Assembly (NCBI RefSeq): GCF_030124175.1
Contig: NZ_JASKMT010000002.1
Coordinates: 62,001 to 126,000, forward strand
Length of the DNA stretch: 64,000 nt
Reading direction: 5' to 3'
From: Streptomyces sp. 549
GTDB lineage: Bacteria; Actinomycetota; Actinomycetes; Streptomycetales; Streptomycetaceae
Shown: positions 44,433 to 54,181 of the stretch, in pieces
Position numbering within the stretch: the first letter of the stretch is position 1
Layout: each line of letters starts with the position of its first letter
Program-made: the position numbers and the translations under genes
The notes under the pieces: model-generated
The model's database searches: none
What the model was told of the DNA's origin: nothing
What the model saw: only the letters and a program-made list of their open reading frames with translations

Positions 44433-45110
44433 ATGCAGCATCAAGCGGGCAGCGAGGCACAGGAGAACGGTCCGGCCACAGGGGCGGGCGCCGCGCCCAC
44501 GGCGGGCAGCGCCGCGCCCCCCGACCGCCCCGCGCCCCCCGACCACGCCCATGTCCCCGACCCCGCCCCGGGCTCCGAGCCGGTTCCGGCCCCCGAAGAG
44601 GCCCCCGTCACCGAGGCGGCCCCCGCTCCCGCCGGGCACGACGCCCCGGCGGGGGAGTGGCGGGGCGTCGAGCGGGCGCTGCTGCGCATGCGGCGGGTGG
44701 TGCTGCTGGGGACGACGCTGCTGTTCGCCGGCGTCCCCACCGCGGTGCTGCTGCTGGTCCTCGGACCGCCCTGGGGGCTGCTCCCGCTGCTGTGGCTGGT
44801 GCCGGCGACGTGGGGCTGGTTCGCGCTGGCCCGCAACTGGCGGTCGTGGCGGTACTCCGAGCGGGCCGACGACCTGCTGATCAGCCGCGGTGTGCTGTGG
44901 CGCGAGCTGACCGTGGTGCCCTACGGCCGCATGCAGCTGGTCGAGGTCACCTCGGGGCCGCTGGAGCGCCGCTACGGTCTGGCCCGCCTCCAGCTGCACA
45001 CCGCGGCGGCGGCGACCGACGCGGCCATTCCAGGCCTGGTGCCCGCCGAGGCGGAACGCCTGCGCGACCGGCTCACCGAGCTGGGCGAGGCCCGTTCGGC
45101 AGGGCTGTGA
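44433..45110 (+). CDS. Membrane protein with bacterial PH domain (YdbS-like)
   Basis: 225 residues. About 75 disordered Ala/Pro-rich residues come first, then two membrane spans (RVVLLGTTLLFAGVPTAVLL and LLPLLWLVPATWGWFAL). A bPH2 domain follows (RADDLLISRGVLWRELTVVP, YGRMQLVEVTSGPLERRYGL). The ATG at 44433 has TACGCT 7 bases upstream and no ribosome site, so it is probably leaderless. It is coupled to the larger bPH2 gene that follows at once. This pair is common in Gram-positive bacteria with no proven role. Confidence 0.88.
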   Translation: MQHQAGSEAQENGPATGAGAAPTAGSAAPPDRPAPPDHAHVPDPAPGSEPVPAPEEAPVTEAAPAPAGHDAPAGEWRGVERALLRMRRVVLLGTTLLFAGVPTAVLLLVLGPPWGLLPLLWLVPATWGWFALARNWRSWRYSERADDLLISRGVLWRELTVVPYGRMQLVEVTSGPLERRYGLARLQLHTAAAATDAAIPGLVPAEAERLRDRLTELGEARSAGL

Positions 45111-45112
45111 GC

Positions 45113-46519
45113 ATGGTTGCGGACCCCGCCGAGGGCACCCGGCTGCATCCCATCACGCCGTGGCGGCGGGCCTGGGCGCCGATCGCCGGCTTCGCCGTCT
45201 TCGCCGCGCAGGACTTCAACCGCACCCGGGAGTGGATCACCCAGCTCACCTTGGGCTGGCTGCTGGTGGCCTTCGCGGTGCTGCTGCCGGTCGCCGCGCT
45301 CTACGGCTTCCTGTCCTGGTGGGTGACGAGCTACCGCGTCACCGACACCGAACTGCGCATCCGCACCGGCCTGCTGTTCCGCCGTGTCGCGCACATCCGT
45401 CTTGACCGCATCCAGGCCGTCGACATCACGCGTCCGATGTTGGCCCGGGTGGCCGGGGTGGCGAAGCTCAAGCTGGACGTGGTCGGGACCAACTCCAAGG
45501 ACGAACTGGCCTTCCTCGGCGAGGCGGAAGCGGTGGCGCTGCGCGCGGAGTTGCTGGCGCGGGCGGCGGGCATAGCGCCCGAGTCGGCACCGGACGCCGG
45601 GGAGGCACCGGAGAGCGAACTGGTACGCGTCGCGCCGCGCATGCTGACGGTGGGTCTGCTGCTGATGGGCTCCGGCTGGGGCCTGCTCGCCGCGATCCTG
45701 CTGGGCCCGGTGTTCCTCTGGTCCGTCACCGGCAGCGTGGGCGCGGCGCTGGTCATGGCGGTGCCGATGGTCGGCGGTGTGTGGATGTCGACGATCGGCC
45801 GCTACCTCAACGAGTACGACTGGAAGGTCGCCGAGTCGCCCGACGGCCTGCGGCTGGACCACGGCCTGCTCGACCGCGAACACGCGACCGTGCCGCCGGG
45901 CCGGGTGCAGGCGGTGCGGGTGCTCCAGCCGAGGCTGTGGCGCAGCCGCGACTGGGTGCGGGTGGAGCTGTCCGTGGCCGGCGGGGACGCGGGCAGTCTG
46001 CTGCTGCCGGTCGCCGAGCGGGCCGTCGCGGCGCAGGTGCTGGCCAGGGTGCTGCCGGGCGTGGACCTGGCCGAGGCCGCCGCCGCCGCGACCCCGGTGT
46101 CCCGGCGGGCCCGCTGGGCGGTGCCGCTGTGGTGGCGCGGCTACCGGCACGGGGTGACGGACGCGGTGTTCGTCACCCGGCAGGGGCTGCTGTGCCGCGA
46201 GATGACGCTGGTGCCGCACGCCAAGGTGCAGAGCGTGCGCCGCACGCAGGGCCCGTGGATGCGGCGGCTCGGCCTGGCGGACGTGCACGTCGACCACGGC
46301 GCCAACGGTGCGACGACGGCCCGGCTGCGGACGGCCGGCGAGGCGTCGGAAATCGTCACCGCGCAGGCGGAGCGCTCCCGCACCGGCCGCCGCACCGCCG
46401 GCCCCGAACGCTGGCTCACCGCCCCGGCGCTCACCGCCCCGGAGTCCGCTGCTGCGGGCACCCCGCCCACCGACGCGGGTCACGCACCCGCCGCCCCGGG
46501 CCACTCCACGCCGTCCTGA
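45113..46519 (+). CDS. Multi-domain bacterial PH membrane protein (YdbT-like)
   Basis: 468 residues. It has three bPH2-type domains, each after membrane segments: SYRVTDTELRIRTGLLFRRV (about 80-160), VAESPDGLRLDHGLLDREHA (about 235-310) and DAVFVTRQGLLCREMTLVPH (about 345-420). Each holds the pattern 'RLG/VAxLxxxxxG'. The tail is Ala/Pro-rich. ATG at 45113 comes 2 bases after the previous stop; the GTG at 45107, overlapping that stop, is an alternative start. The two proteins probably form one membrane complex. Confidence 0.86.
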   Translation: MVADPAEGTRLHPITPWRRAWAPIAGFAVFAAQDFNRTREWITQLTLGWLLVAFAVLLPVAALYGFLSWWVTSYRVTDTELRIRTGLLFRRVAHIRLDRIQAVDITRPMLARVAGVAKLKLDVVGTNSKDELAFLGEAEAVALRAELLARAAGIAPESAPDAGEAPESELVRVAPRMLTVGLLLMGSGWGLLAAILLGPVFLWSVTGSVGAALVMAVPMVGGVWMSTIGRYLNEYDWKVAESPDGLRLDHGLLDREHATVPPGRVQAVRVLQPRLWRSRDWVRVELSVAGGDAGSLLLPVAERAVAAQVLARVLPGVDLAEAAAAATPVSRRARWAVPLWWRGYRHGVTDAVFVTRQGLLCREMTLVPHAKVQSVRRTQGPWMRRLGLADVHVDHGANGATTARLRTAGEASEIVTAQAERSRTGRRTAGPERWLTAPALTAPESAAAGTPPTDAGHAPAAPGHSTPS

Positions 46520-46615
46520 GTTCCGCCGGCCGCGCCTGCACGTGCCGCCGCCCCGTGTATCGGGCGCGGCCCCGCGGATCGCGCCCCGCCGCCGGGGAGC
46601 GCGGTGCTGCTCCCC

Positions 46616-47614
46616 TCAGGCGGGCGGGTCGGAGGGGAGCAGCAGCGGGATGCCGACGGGTTCCAGCAGCCAGGTGTGCGCGCCCAGGCCGTGCGGGTCG
46701 GTCAGCTCGGCCGCCTCCCCGGCGCGTCCGAGCGCCCGCAGGTACCCGGCCGGGTCGGTCCCGGCCAGGGCCAGCGGCGGGCGGGTGCCGTCCACGCCCA
46801 GCGCGCGCAGCGCCTCCCGCTGCGTCAGCAGCGTCGCGCCGGGCGCCGCGCAGGCGTCCAGCGCCACGTGCGCCGTCAGGTCCGAGGTGCCGTCCGGGAC
46901 GGGACGCACCGTCCGGCCGTCCCGGTAGCCGGTGAGGGTGCCGAACGGGGGGCGGGCGTCCCGGGAGTGCGCGTAGTCCACCGCGACGGCCAGGCCGCCG
47001 CGCAGCGCGGCGGCGGCCCGCCGCCAGGCGAGGTCGCGGGGGCGGCCGATCTCGGCGCGGTGGCCCGGCTCGGGCCGGCCGGGCAGCGGCCACCACCGCT
47101 CCAGCCAGCGGGCGTCCTCGCCGTCCACCCGCTCGCCGAGGCGTTCCACGCCGTCCGTCCGCTCCACCAGGACCCGCCGCCACACGCCGCGGCCGTCGGT
47201 CTCGGCCACCTCGCACGGCACGTTGTCCAGCCACTCGTTGGCGAACAGCAGCCCGCTCCGGCCCTCGGGCACGTCCGCGCGCCACTCGATCCGCGGGTCG
47301 AGGCCCGGCGGGCGGGCGGCCAGCTCGACCGCGACCGGCCGCAGCCGGGCCGCCACGTCCGGCGGCACCAGGCCCAGCACCGCCGACGTCAACTCGCCGC
47401 GCCCGGCGCCCACGTCGAGGAACGCCAGTTCCGCGGGACGCCCCAGCGCCTCGTCCACCCGCCGCAGCAGTTCCGCGACGGCCGCCGCGTACAGCGGGGA
47501 GGCGTGCACGGAGGTGCGGAAGTGCGCGCCGGGCGCCTCCCGCACGAAGAAGCCGTCGGGGCCGTAGAGCGCGTGCTGGGCGGCGTCGCGCCACCCGGTC
47601 CAGTCATCGGTCAC
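46616..47614 (-). CDS. MidA-like SAM-dependent methyltransferase
   Basis: 332 residues. A class I methyltransferase of the COG1565/MidA type: [20 protein letters not shown], then the SAM loop [40 protein letters not shown] and [20 protein letters not shown]. Mitochondrial relatives methylate an arginine of complex I subunit NDUFS2, which is the NuoD homologue. This is notable because a nuoD paralogue lies 2.3 kb away. The GTG at 47614 is the likely start; a GTG at 47623 is possible, and neither has a strong ribosome site. Confidence 0.85.
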   Translation of the reverse strand: MTDDWTGWRDAAQHALYGPDGFFVREAPGAHFRTSVHASPLYAAAVAELLRRVDEALGRPAELAFLDVGAGRGELTSAVLGLVPPDVAARLRPVAVELAARPPGLDPRIEWRADVPEGRSGLLFANEWLDNVPCEVAETDGRGVWRRVLVERTDGVERLGERVDGEDARWLERWWPLPGRPEPGHRAEIGRPRDLAWRRAAAALRGGLAVAVDYAHSRDARPPFGTLTGYRDGRTVRPVPDGTSDLTAHVALDACAAPGATLLTQREALRALGVDGTRPPLALAGTDPAGYLRALGRAGEAAELTDPHGLGAHTWLLEPVGIPLLLPSDPPA

Positions 47615-47755
47615 GGCTGCCACGTTAGAAGCCCCGCAGGGGTTCCGGTTCCGCACCCGCACCCCTGGTCTCCACCTTGCGGAGTATGCCGGTCGCCCGC
47701 GGATCGATCGTCCGGTTGACCCCTGCACGTACTTCACCTGCCTACGCTGGGTTAC

Positions 47756-48976
47756 GTGAACCGGCTCTACGAGTTTCTCCGCGCGCATCCCACGTGGGTC
47801 GACGGCTTCTGGGCCTTCGTCCTGCTGATGTTCTCCGCGCTGTGGATTCTGGTGGCGGAGTTCGAGGAGGGGGCCCTGAGCGGCCGCGGGCAGCTCGTCA
47901 GCTCGGTGTTCATCACCCTCGCCCTGTGCACGGTGGTCGCGCTGCGCCGCCGCCACCCCGAGGCCATGCTGCTGCTGGCGACCGCCGCCGGTGTAGTGCA
48001 GGTCCTGACGGGCGTCTTCGCGATCGTGCCCGACTTCGCGATGCTGGTCATCGTCTTCACCGTGGCGACCAGGACCGTCCGCTGGGCCTCGCGCTACGCG
48101 TTGGTGGGCGCGTTCCTGGCGCCCAGCATCGCCGCGGTGGCGTTCTTCGTGCCTGAGCACACCGGGGACGTGGTCACCGACGTCTTCGGCGTCGTCTTCC
48201 TCACCCTGTGCTTCCTGCTGGCCTGGGTGCTGGGCGACTCGCTGCGCACCCGCCGCGCCTACTACGCGCAGCTGGAGGAGCGGGCCGCCCGCCTGGAACG
48301 GGAGCGGGAGGCCCAGTCGAAGGTGGCGGTGGCCGCCGAACGGGCGCGCATCGCCCGCGAGCTGCACGACGTGGTGGCGCACAACGTGTCCGTGATGGTG
48401 GTCCAGGCGGACGGCGCCGCCTACGTGCTGGACACCGCCCCCGACCAGGCGCGGCAGGCGCTGGAGACGATCTCCGGCACCGGCCGCCAGGCGCTCGCCG
48501 AGATGCGGCGGCTGCTCGGCGTGCTGCGCAGCGGCGAGGGCCCGCAGGGCGGCGAGTACGTGCCGCAGCCCGGAGTGGAGCAGCTGGCCGACCTCGTCGA
48601 CCAGGTGCGCGGCGCCGGCCTGCCGGTGGACTTCCGCATCGAGGGCACCCCCCGCCCGCTGCCCAGCGGGGTGGAGCTGACCGCCTACCGGATCGTGCAG
48701 GAGGCCCTGACCAACACCCGCAAGCACGGCGGCCCGGACGCCGGGGCGACGGTCCGGCTGAACTACGGCGACCGCGAGCTGCGGCTGCTCGCCGAGGACG
48801 ACGGCCGGGGCTCGCAGGCGGAGCTGTACGAGGAGGGCGGCGTCGACGGCCAGGGCCACGGCCTCATCGGCATGCGGGAGCGGGTCGGCATGATCGGCGG
48901 CACGCTGCGGACCGGCCCCCGGCCCGGCGGCGGGTTCCAGATCTCCGCCGAGCTGCCGCTGAAGGGCGCAGACTGA
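47756..48976 (+). CDS. NarL-type sensor histidine kinase
   Basis: 406 residues. Several membrane spans fill residues 15-165, followed by a short coiled linker. The HisKA_3 box is [20 protein letters not shown] with the phosphorylated His, and the ATPase domain shows [15 protein letters not shown] and [14 protein letters not shown]. No extracellular sensor domain is visible, so the signal is probably sensed in the membrane. The GTG at 47756 follows TACGCT by 7 bases; the message may be leaderless. Its partner regulator lies 157 bases downstream. Confidence 0.92.
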   Translation: MNRLYEFLRAHPTWVDGFWAFVLLMFSALWILVAEFEEGALSGRGQLVSSVFITLALCTVVALRRRHPEAMLLLATAAGVVQVLTGVFAIVPDFAMLVIVFTVATRTVRWASRYALVGAFLAPSIAAVAFFVPEHTGDVVTDVFGVVFLTLCFLLAWVLGDSLRTRRAYYAQLEERAARLEREREAQSKVAVAAERARIARELHDVVAHNVSVMVVQADGAAYVLDTAPDQARQALETISGTGRQALAEMRRLLGVLRSGEGPQGGEYVPQPGVEQLADLVDQVRGAGLPVDFRIEGTPRPLPSGVELTAYRIVQEALTNTRKHGGPDAGATVRLNYGDRELRLLAEDDGRGSQAELYEEGGVDGQGHGLIGMRERVGMIGGTLRTGPRPGGGFQISAELPLKGAD

Positions 48977-49005
48977 GTACCCGGGCCGGAACAGCCGGAC
49001 CGGCC

Positions 49006-49065
49006 CGGCCGCCCTGTGCCCGGCCGCCCTGTGCCCGGCCGCCCTGTGCCCGGCCGCCCTGTGCC
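49006..49065 (+). repeat. Four tandem copies of a 15-bp unit between kinase and regulator genes
   Basis: CGGCCGCCCTGTGCC is repeated four times exactly, with a decayed fifth unit to about 49080. It lies after the kinase stop and before the response-regulator start. As a 15-mer it would code a 5-residue repeat, but no gene uses it. Confidence 0.9.
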
Positions 49066-49133
49066 CGGACACCGTGCGACCTGACAGGTTGCGACCAGAG
49101 ACCTTGTGACCAGATGCGAGAGGTACCCCCGAG

Positions 49134-49817
49134 ATGACCGTCCGCGTAATGCTCGTCGACGACCAGGCGCTGCTGCGCACCGGATTCCGCATGGTGCTGG
49201 CCGCCCAGCCCGACATGGAGGTCGTCGCCGAGGCCGGGGACGGCGCGCAGGCCATGGAGGTGCTGCGGGCCACCGCGGTGGACGTGGTGCTGATGGACAT
49301 CCGCATGCCCGTCATGGACGGCGTGGAGGCGACCCGCCGGATCTGCGAGGCCGGCGAGGGCGGCCCGGGGGACCCGAAGGTGCTGATCCTGACCACCTTC
49401 GACCTGGACGAGTACGCGTTCGCCGCGCTGAAGGCCGGGGCGAGCGGCTTCATGCTGAAGGACGTCCCGCCGAACGAGCTGCTGGCCGCGATCCGCTCGG
49501 TCCACAGCGGCGACGCGGTGGTGGCCCCGTCGACGACGAAGCGGCTGCTGGACCGCTTCTCCCCGCTGCTGCCGTCCGCCGTCGCCAAACCGGTCAGCAA
49601 GGAGGTCGCCCGGCTCACCGAGCGGGAGCGCGAGGTGCTGCTGCTCGTCGCGCAGGGCCTGTCCAACGGCGAGATCGCCGCCCACCTGGTGCTGTCGGAG
49701 GCCACGGTCAAGACGCACGTGGGCCGCATCCTCACCAAGCTGGAGTTGCGCGACCGGGTGCAGGCCGTCGTGCTCGCCTACGAGACGGGCCTCGTCCAGG
49801 CCGGTGGCGCCCGCTGA
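49134..49817 (+). CDS. NarL/LuxR-type response regulator
   Basis: 227 residues. Receiver domain: [20 protein letters not shown], the phosphorylated Asp in [20 protein letters not shown], and the conserved Lys in [12 protein letters not shown]. LuxR DNA-binding domain: [40 protein letters not shown]. It works with the kinase just upstream. ATG at 49134 follows GAGAGG. Targets are not visible. Confidence 0.95.
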   Translation: MTVRVMLVDDQALLRTGFRMVLAAQPDMEVVAEAGDGAQAMEVLRATAVDVVLMDIRMPVMDGVEATRRICEAGEGGPGDPKVLILTTFDLDEYAFAALKAGASGFMLKDVPPNELLAAIRSVHSGDAVVAPSTTKRLLDRFSPLLPSAVAKPVSKEVARLTEREREVLLLVAQGLSNGEIAAHLVLSEATVKTHVGRILTKLELRDRVQAVVLAYETGLVQAGGAR

Positions 49818-49865
49818 CCGGCCGACGCCGCCCGGCCGACGCGGCCCGCGGCCTCGGGCGGCCCG

Positions 49866-50528
49866 TCAGGTCGGCTGCCCCAGCGCGCCGACTCCCGGGC
49901 CGTCCAGCTCGCTGAGCGCCTCGCGCCGTCCCATGACTGCGAGCAGCAGTGAGAGCGCAGGCCCGGTCACCTCCCGGCCGCCGCCGATCGAGACGTCGCC
50001 GATCGAGACGTCGGCGTCGGTCGCCGTGAGGCGCAGAGGGGCCACGAGTTCCTTGGCGCCGCCGAAGGACGCCGGGGTGCGCGTCTGCAGGCGAAGCGCC
50101 CGGACGACGGCGTCCCGGGGGTAGGGGCGGGCGAGCCCCAGCGGGCGGCGGATGTCCTCGCCGTGGATGACCTCCTCGACGATCCGGCTGTCGAGGGGCG
50201 CGGGAGGGGTCGACGTCAGCGAGGCCACCTGACGCAGCCGCCCCAGCGTCTCCTGTGGTGAGGCACCGCGCTCGCGCGCCACACCCCGGGCGTTCTGGCG
50301 GTGGAAGTCGAACCGTGCCCGCACCAGGCCGACCGCGAAACCGAGACGCGTCGTGCGAGCCGAATCGACCAGGTGGGCGGCGACGTCGCGGACCGTCCAC
50401 CCCTCGCAGAGCGACGGCTGCTCCCACTGCTCGTCAGCCAGCCCCTCAAGGTCGTGGATCAGTGCCGCACGCTCCGCGTGCACGATCGGCCAGACATCTG
50501 TGCCGCGCTCCGGACTTCCCATGGCCAT
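49866..50528 (-). CDS. Maleylpyruvate isomerase-type mycothiol-dependent enzyme
   Basis: 220 residues. The N-terminal MDMPI/DinB-like helices are clear: VHAERAALIHDLEGLADEQW, QPSLCEGWTVRDVAAHLVDS and RIVEEVIHGEDIRRPLGL. The His residues of HAER, AHLVD and IHGED fit the metal site. A short C-terminal domain of SCP2-like type follows. It would conjugate or isomerise a substrate with mycothiol; the substrate is unknown. ATG at 50528 follows GAGGAG. Confidence 0.85.
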   Translation of the reverse strand: MAMGSPERGTDVWPIVHAERAALIHDLEGLADEQWEQPSLCEGWTVRDVAAHLVDSARTTRLGFAVGLVRARFDFHRQNARGVARERGASPQETLGRLRQVASLTSTPPAPLDSRIVEEVIHGEDIRRPLGLARPYPRDAVVRALRLQTRTPASFGGAKELVAPLRLTATDADVSIGDVSIGGGREVTGPALSLLLAVMGRREALSELDGPGVGALGQPT

Positions 50529-50673
50529 CGTTTCTCCTCGACGATCGGGGTGCTGCTCTCACAGGTGCACAGACTCACGATCGCCGCGAAACTCATCGCG
50601 AGCAGCGGGTTCTCCTGGGATCAGCCGGTGTCCAGCCGGGATCAGCCGGTGTTCAGCGCAGTGGTCCGGTGGT

Positions 50674-51780
50674 TCAACGCAGTACGGCCTCCAGCAGGTC
50701 GCTGCCCAGCCGCGCCACCACCGGCACGTCCATGCGGTGCTGGACGTAGCGGCCCTGCCGCCGGGTGGTGAGCAGCCCCGCCTCCCGCAGCACCTTCAGG
50801 TGCCTGGACACCTCGGGCGCGGTGATGCCGAGGTTCTCGGCGAGTTCGCTGGTCGTGTAGGGGGCGCGGGCCAGGTTGCGGCACAGCCGGATGCGCACCG
50901 GGTGGGCGAGCGCCTCCAGCCGCCGTTCCATCAGCCGCACCGACTCCGGCCCGGCGCGCAGCTCGGGCGAGCCGACCGGGTACTCGATGACGGGTCGCCT
51001 GCCCGGCGCGTGCAGCACCACCAGATGCGGCCAGCCGAACGCCGTCGGGACCAGCGTGACGCCCGGCCCGACCGCCGGATCGACGGCGGTGGTCCGGGCG
51101 GTGGCCAGCTTGTCCACCACGATGTGCTGCCGGGTGCCGTCGTCGTCCAGTGTCACTGCGGCGGAGACGGCGGCCAGCGCGGCGGCCGTGCCCTTGCGCT
51201 GGAGCACCTCGGTCTTGTGCCGCGCGTCGGCGGCGAGTTGGGCCCGTACCCGCTGCCAGGTGTCGGCGAAGAACGCCTGGTCGCAGTCCTCCAGCAGGCG
51301 CCGGATCCAGGCCCGCAGGGTGGGCGGGTCCTCCAGCAGGTGCTGCGCGAACTCCAGTTGCCGCGGCCCGCGGGCGGCAGCCCGCTCCAGGGCCCGGCGG
51401 CGGGCGTGCTCGTCCGCCAGCGGTGACGGGCCGCCGTTGTAGTCGGGGGAGCAGTTGATCTCCAGTGCCGCCTGCACGAAGCGCTCGTCGTCCATCCGGT
51501 CCAGCGCGTCCAGCTCCTCGGCGAGCGTGGCGGCGGGCACGGCGTCGTGCGGCAGCAGGATGTCCGAGCGGGTCGACCGCCACAGGAAGTCCGCCTCCGC
51601 CAGCCGCCCGGCGAGGTCCGGCTTCAGCGCGGCGGTGGTGGACGTCGTCCAGCTGTGCAGCCCCGGGTGGTGCGCCGGCTCGGACAGGGCGTGCAGCGCC
51701 GCGCCCAGCTCCGCCAGCGGCGACGGCGCGAAGACGAGGCGCTCGGCGGGCAGCGCGGTGATGTCGATGACGACGCTCAT
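50674..51780 (-). CDS. DUF5937 protein with C-terminal ArsR-type helix-turn-helix
   Basis: 368 residues. About 280 residues of DUF5937 (VVIDITALPAERLVFAPSPL, LHSWTTSTTAALKPDLAGRL, GVTLVPTAFGWPHLVVLHAP) lead into a winged helix near the end (RRLEALAHPVRIRLCRNLAR, TSELAENLGITAPEVSRHLK, VLREAGLLTTRRQGRYVQHR). It is a DNA-binding regulator; no metal-ligand cysteines of ArsR are present. The threonine-aldolase-like gene to its right is on the same strand. Confidence 0.87.
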   Translation of the reverse strand: MSVVIDITALPAERLVFAPSPLAELGAALHALSEPAHHPGLHSWTTSTTAALKPDLAGRLAEADFLWRSTRSDILLPHDAVPAATLAEELDALDRMDDERFVQAALEINCSPDYNGGPSPLADEHARRRALERAAARGPRQLEFAQHLLEDPPTLRAWIRRLLEDCDQAFFADTWQRVRAQLAADARHKTEVLQRKGTAAALAAVSAAVTLDDDGTRQHIVVDKLATARTTAVDPAVGPGVTLVPTAFGWPHLVVLHAPGRRPVIEYPVGSPELRAGPESVRLMERRLEALAHPVRIRLCRNLARAPYTTSELAENLGITAPEVSRHLKVLREAGLLTTRRQGRYVQHRMDVPVVARLGSDLLEAVLR

Positions 51781-51834
51781 GAGCCCATCCTGCCGCCGCC
51801 CGGACCGGAAGCCGCAGCCGATTGTGCGCCTTCG

Positions 51835-53094
51835 TCAATCGGCCGGTGCGGCCTGCTCGGTGTGAGGGGTCCTCCCGGGGTGCGGGGGCCTCCCGCCGCC
51901 GGGGAGGCGGGACAGGAAGTCGTGGACCGCGTCCCGCACGTCCCGGGCCGACCACCGCAGGCCAGCGGCGTCGACCGTGCACTCCGTCATCGCCGTGCCC
52001 GGCGGGCCGCTCTCCTCCCAGCGCCGGAACAGCAGCGTGCCGGTCTCCTCGGGCTGGCGGACCGACGCCTCGTCCAGGTCCCGCGCACCGAACGGCAGCC
52101 ACACCTGGAACTGGTGGGTGTGCGGCTGCTCGGGGTGGACGCGGAACCAAGGCACCCCGGCCTCGGTGAACGCCTCCTCCAGCGCCCCGGCCACCACCTG
52201 CGCGTGGGCCACGTACTCCGGCAGGCGCGGCAGCTCCCGGTCCAGCCCGGCCAGAGCCGCCAGCGCGGCCGGCCACTGCTGGAAGACGTCCCCGCCGTAG
52301 CGGTGCCGCCAGGCCCCGGCCTCGTCCACGAAGTCCCGCGGCCCGGCCAGCGCGGCCCCCGACAGGCCGCCGAGCGACTTGTAGAACGACACGTAGACGC
52401 TGTCGGCGAGATCGGCGATCTCCGGCAGCGACCGGCCGAGGTGGCGCGTGCTCTCCCACAGCCGGGCGCCGTCGAAGTGGACCACCGCGTCCCGCTCCCG
52501 GGCCGCCTCGACGACGGCGGTCAGCTCCTCCCAGGTCGGCAGCACGAACCCGGCGTCACGCAGCGGCAGTTCCAGCATGAGCGCGCCGAACGGCTCGTCC
52601 AGGCCGCGGACGTCGGCGGCGTCCACCGGCTGCGGGCCGGCCCCCGCGTGCAGCGTGCGCAACCCGCTGACCCGGGTCAGCGCCTGCCGCTCCCAGCGCT
52701 CGGGGTGTGACATCGGGTGCAGCGCCACGGTCGGGTTGCCGGTGCGTCCCGCCCAGCAGCGCAGCGCCACCTGCTGGGCCATCGTGCCCGTCGGGAACCA
52801 CAGCGCGGCGGGCTTGCCGAGCAGGTCGGCGGTGCGTTCCTCCAGCGCGGCCACCGCGCCGTCGCCGTAGGTGTCGGTCCACGCGGTCAGGTCGTGGGCG
52901 GCGGGCGCCTGCTCGGCCAGTCGCGCCAGCTGGGCCGCCATCGGCTGCACGAGGTTCGCGGCGAGGGAGCGTTCGGCGGCGTTCCAGGCCGCCAGCCGCC
53001 GCTGCCGCTGCCGCGTCGGCGAGGCGTCCGCCGCGTCAGCCGAGTCCGCTGTATCAGCTGTATCAGCTGTGTCCCGGGTGCTGTCATCCGTCAT
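51835..53094 (-). CDS. PLP-dependent threonine-aldolase/beta-eliminating-lyase family enzyme
   Basis: 419 residues. The fold type I aldolase core is visible: LWFPTGTMAQQVALRCWAGR, AVVHFDGARLWESTRHLGRS and the PLP lysine in SVYVSFYKSLGGLSGAALAG. It probably cleaves L-allo-threonine or a related beta-hydroxy amino acid to glycine and aldehyde. The first 30 residues are a low-complexity Thr/Ala/Asp repeat (DTADTADTADSADAADA). ATG at 53094; the frame is open further upstream. It is divergent from the DUF2520-panC row. Confidence 0.88.
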   Translation of the reverse strand: MTDDSTRDTADTADTADSADAADASPTRQRQRRLAAWNAAERSLAANLVQPMAAQLARLAEQAPAAHDLTAWTDTYGDGAVAALEERTADLLGKPAALWFPTGTMAQQVALRCWAGRTGNPTVALHPMSHPERWERQALTRVSGLRTLHAGAGPQPVDAADVRGLDEPFGALMLELPLRDAGFVLPTWEELTAVVEAARERDAVVHFDGARLWESTRHLGRSLPEIADLADSVYVSFYKSLGGLSGAALAGPRDFVDEAGAWRHRYGGDVFQQWPAALAALAGLDRELPRLPEYVAHAQVVAGALEEAFTEAGVPWFRVHPEQPHTHQFQVWLPFGARDLDEASVRQPEETGTLLFRRWEESGPPGTAMTECTVDAAGLRWSARDVRDAVHDFLSRLPGGGRPPHPGRTPHTEQAAPAD

Positions 53095-53269
53095 GGGGGC
53101 ATCCTGTCCCACCCGGCCCCGCCGCCACCTTCCGTTGCCCCACGGGTGCCCGCGCGGGCACCCGAGCCGGGGCGTGGGACGACCGCGCGGGGGGCGCGGG
53201 GCGGCGCGTAGCATGGCGTGGATCGTCCGGTACCGATCCCGCGGACTGGAACGGAAGGCCAGAGTTCAC

Positions 53270-54181
53270 GTGAACGCACACTCCTCCGGAAGCGTCGAGG
53301 ACCGTCCCGCACGCCTGACCGTGGGCGTCGTCGGCGCCGGCCGGGTCGGCCCCGCGCTGGCCGCCGCACTGCGGCAGGCCGGGCACCGCCCCGTCGCAGC
53401 CTCCGGCGTCTCCGACGCGTCCCGGCGCCGCGCAGCCGCGCTGCTGCCCGGCGTCCCCCTGGTCGAGCCCGCCGAGGTGCTGGCCCGCGCCGAGCTGGTC
53501 CTGCTGACCGTGCCCGACGACGCGCTGCCCGAACTGGCACAGGGCCTGGCAGACACCGGCGCCGTGCGCCCCGGCCAGCTCGTCGTGCACACCTCGGGCC
53601 GCTTCGGCACCGCCGTCCTGGACCCGGTGCTGCGGGCCGGGGCGCTGCCGCTCGCCCTGCACCCGGTGATGACGTTCTCCGGCACCGACGTGGACGTGCC
53701 GCGCCTGGCGGGCTGCTCGTTCGGCGTCACCGCGCCGGAGGAGTTGCGGCTCGCCGCGGAGGCGCTGGTGATCGAGATGGGTGGCGAGCCGGAGTGGATC
53801 GCCGAGGAGGCGCGCCCGCTCTACCACGCGGCGCTCGCGCTCGGCGCGAACCACCTGGTCACCCTGGTCGCGCAGGCCATGGACCTGCTGCGCACCGCCG
53901 GGGTGGGGGCGCCCGACCGGATGCTGGGGCCGCTGCTCGGCGCCGCGCTGGACAACGCGCTGCGGTCCGGCGACGCGGCCCTGACCGGCCCGGTGGCCCG
54001 CGGGGACGCCGGCACGGTCGCCGCGCACATCGCCGAGCTGCGCGCGCACGCACCCGGCGCGGTCGCCGGATACGTCGCGATGGCGAGGACCACCGCCGAC
54101 CGGGCGCTGGACCGGGGCCTGCTGAAGCCGGAACTCGCCGAGGACCTGCTCGGCGTCCTGTCGGACGGAGCCGCTCGATGA
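53270..54181 (+). CDS. Rossmann-fold DUF2520 protein, first gene of the panC-nad row
   Basis: 303 residues. An N-terminal NAD(P)-binding fold ([39 protein letters not shown]) is followed by the helical DUF2520 domain ([20 protein letters not shown]). The build resembles ketopantoate reductase or 6-phosphogluconate dehydrogenase. The same order (DUF2520-panC) occurs in mycobacteria. A ketopantoate-reductase-like role in CoA synthesis is inferred from context. GTG at 53270; GGAAGG lies about 12 bases upstream. Its stop overlaps panC. Confidence 0.86.
   Translation: MNAHSSGSVEDRPARLTVGVVGAGRVGPALAAALRQAGHRPVAASGVSDASRRRAAALLPGVPLVEPAEVLARAELVLLTVPDDALPELAQGLADTGAVRPGQLVVHTSGRFGTAVLDPVLRAGALPLALHPVMTFSGTDVDVPRLAGCSFGVTAPEELRLAAEALVIEMGGEPEWIAEEARPLYHAALALGANHLVTLVAQAMDLLRTAGVGAPDRMLGPLLGAALDNALRSGDAALTGPVARGDAGTVAAHIAELRAHAPGAVAGYVAMARTTADRALDRGLLKPELAEDLLGVLSDGAAR

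Noticed and set aside
49006..49065. Possible CRISPR array or coding repeat
   Set aside because: Units of 15 bp lie without spacers between two genes; no gene on either strand with a start and ribosome site covers them.
46616..49738. 1040-residue leftward frame
   Set aside because: Only its last third is real (MidA-like methyltransferase); the rest is antisense to the kinase and regulator genes.
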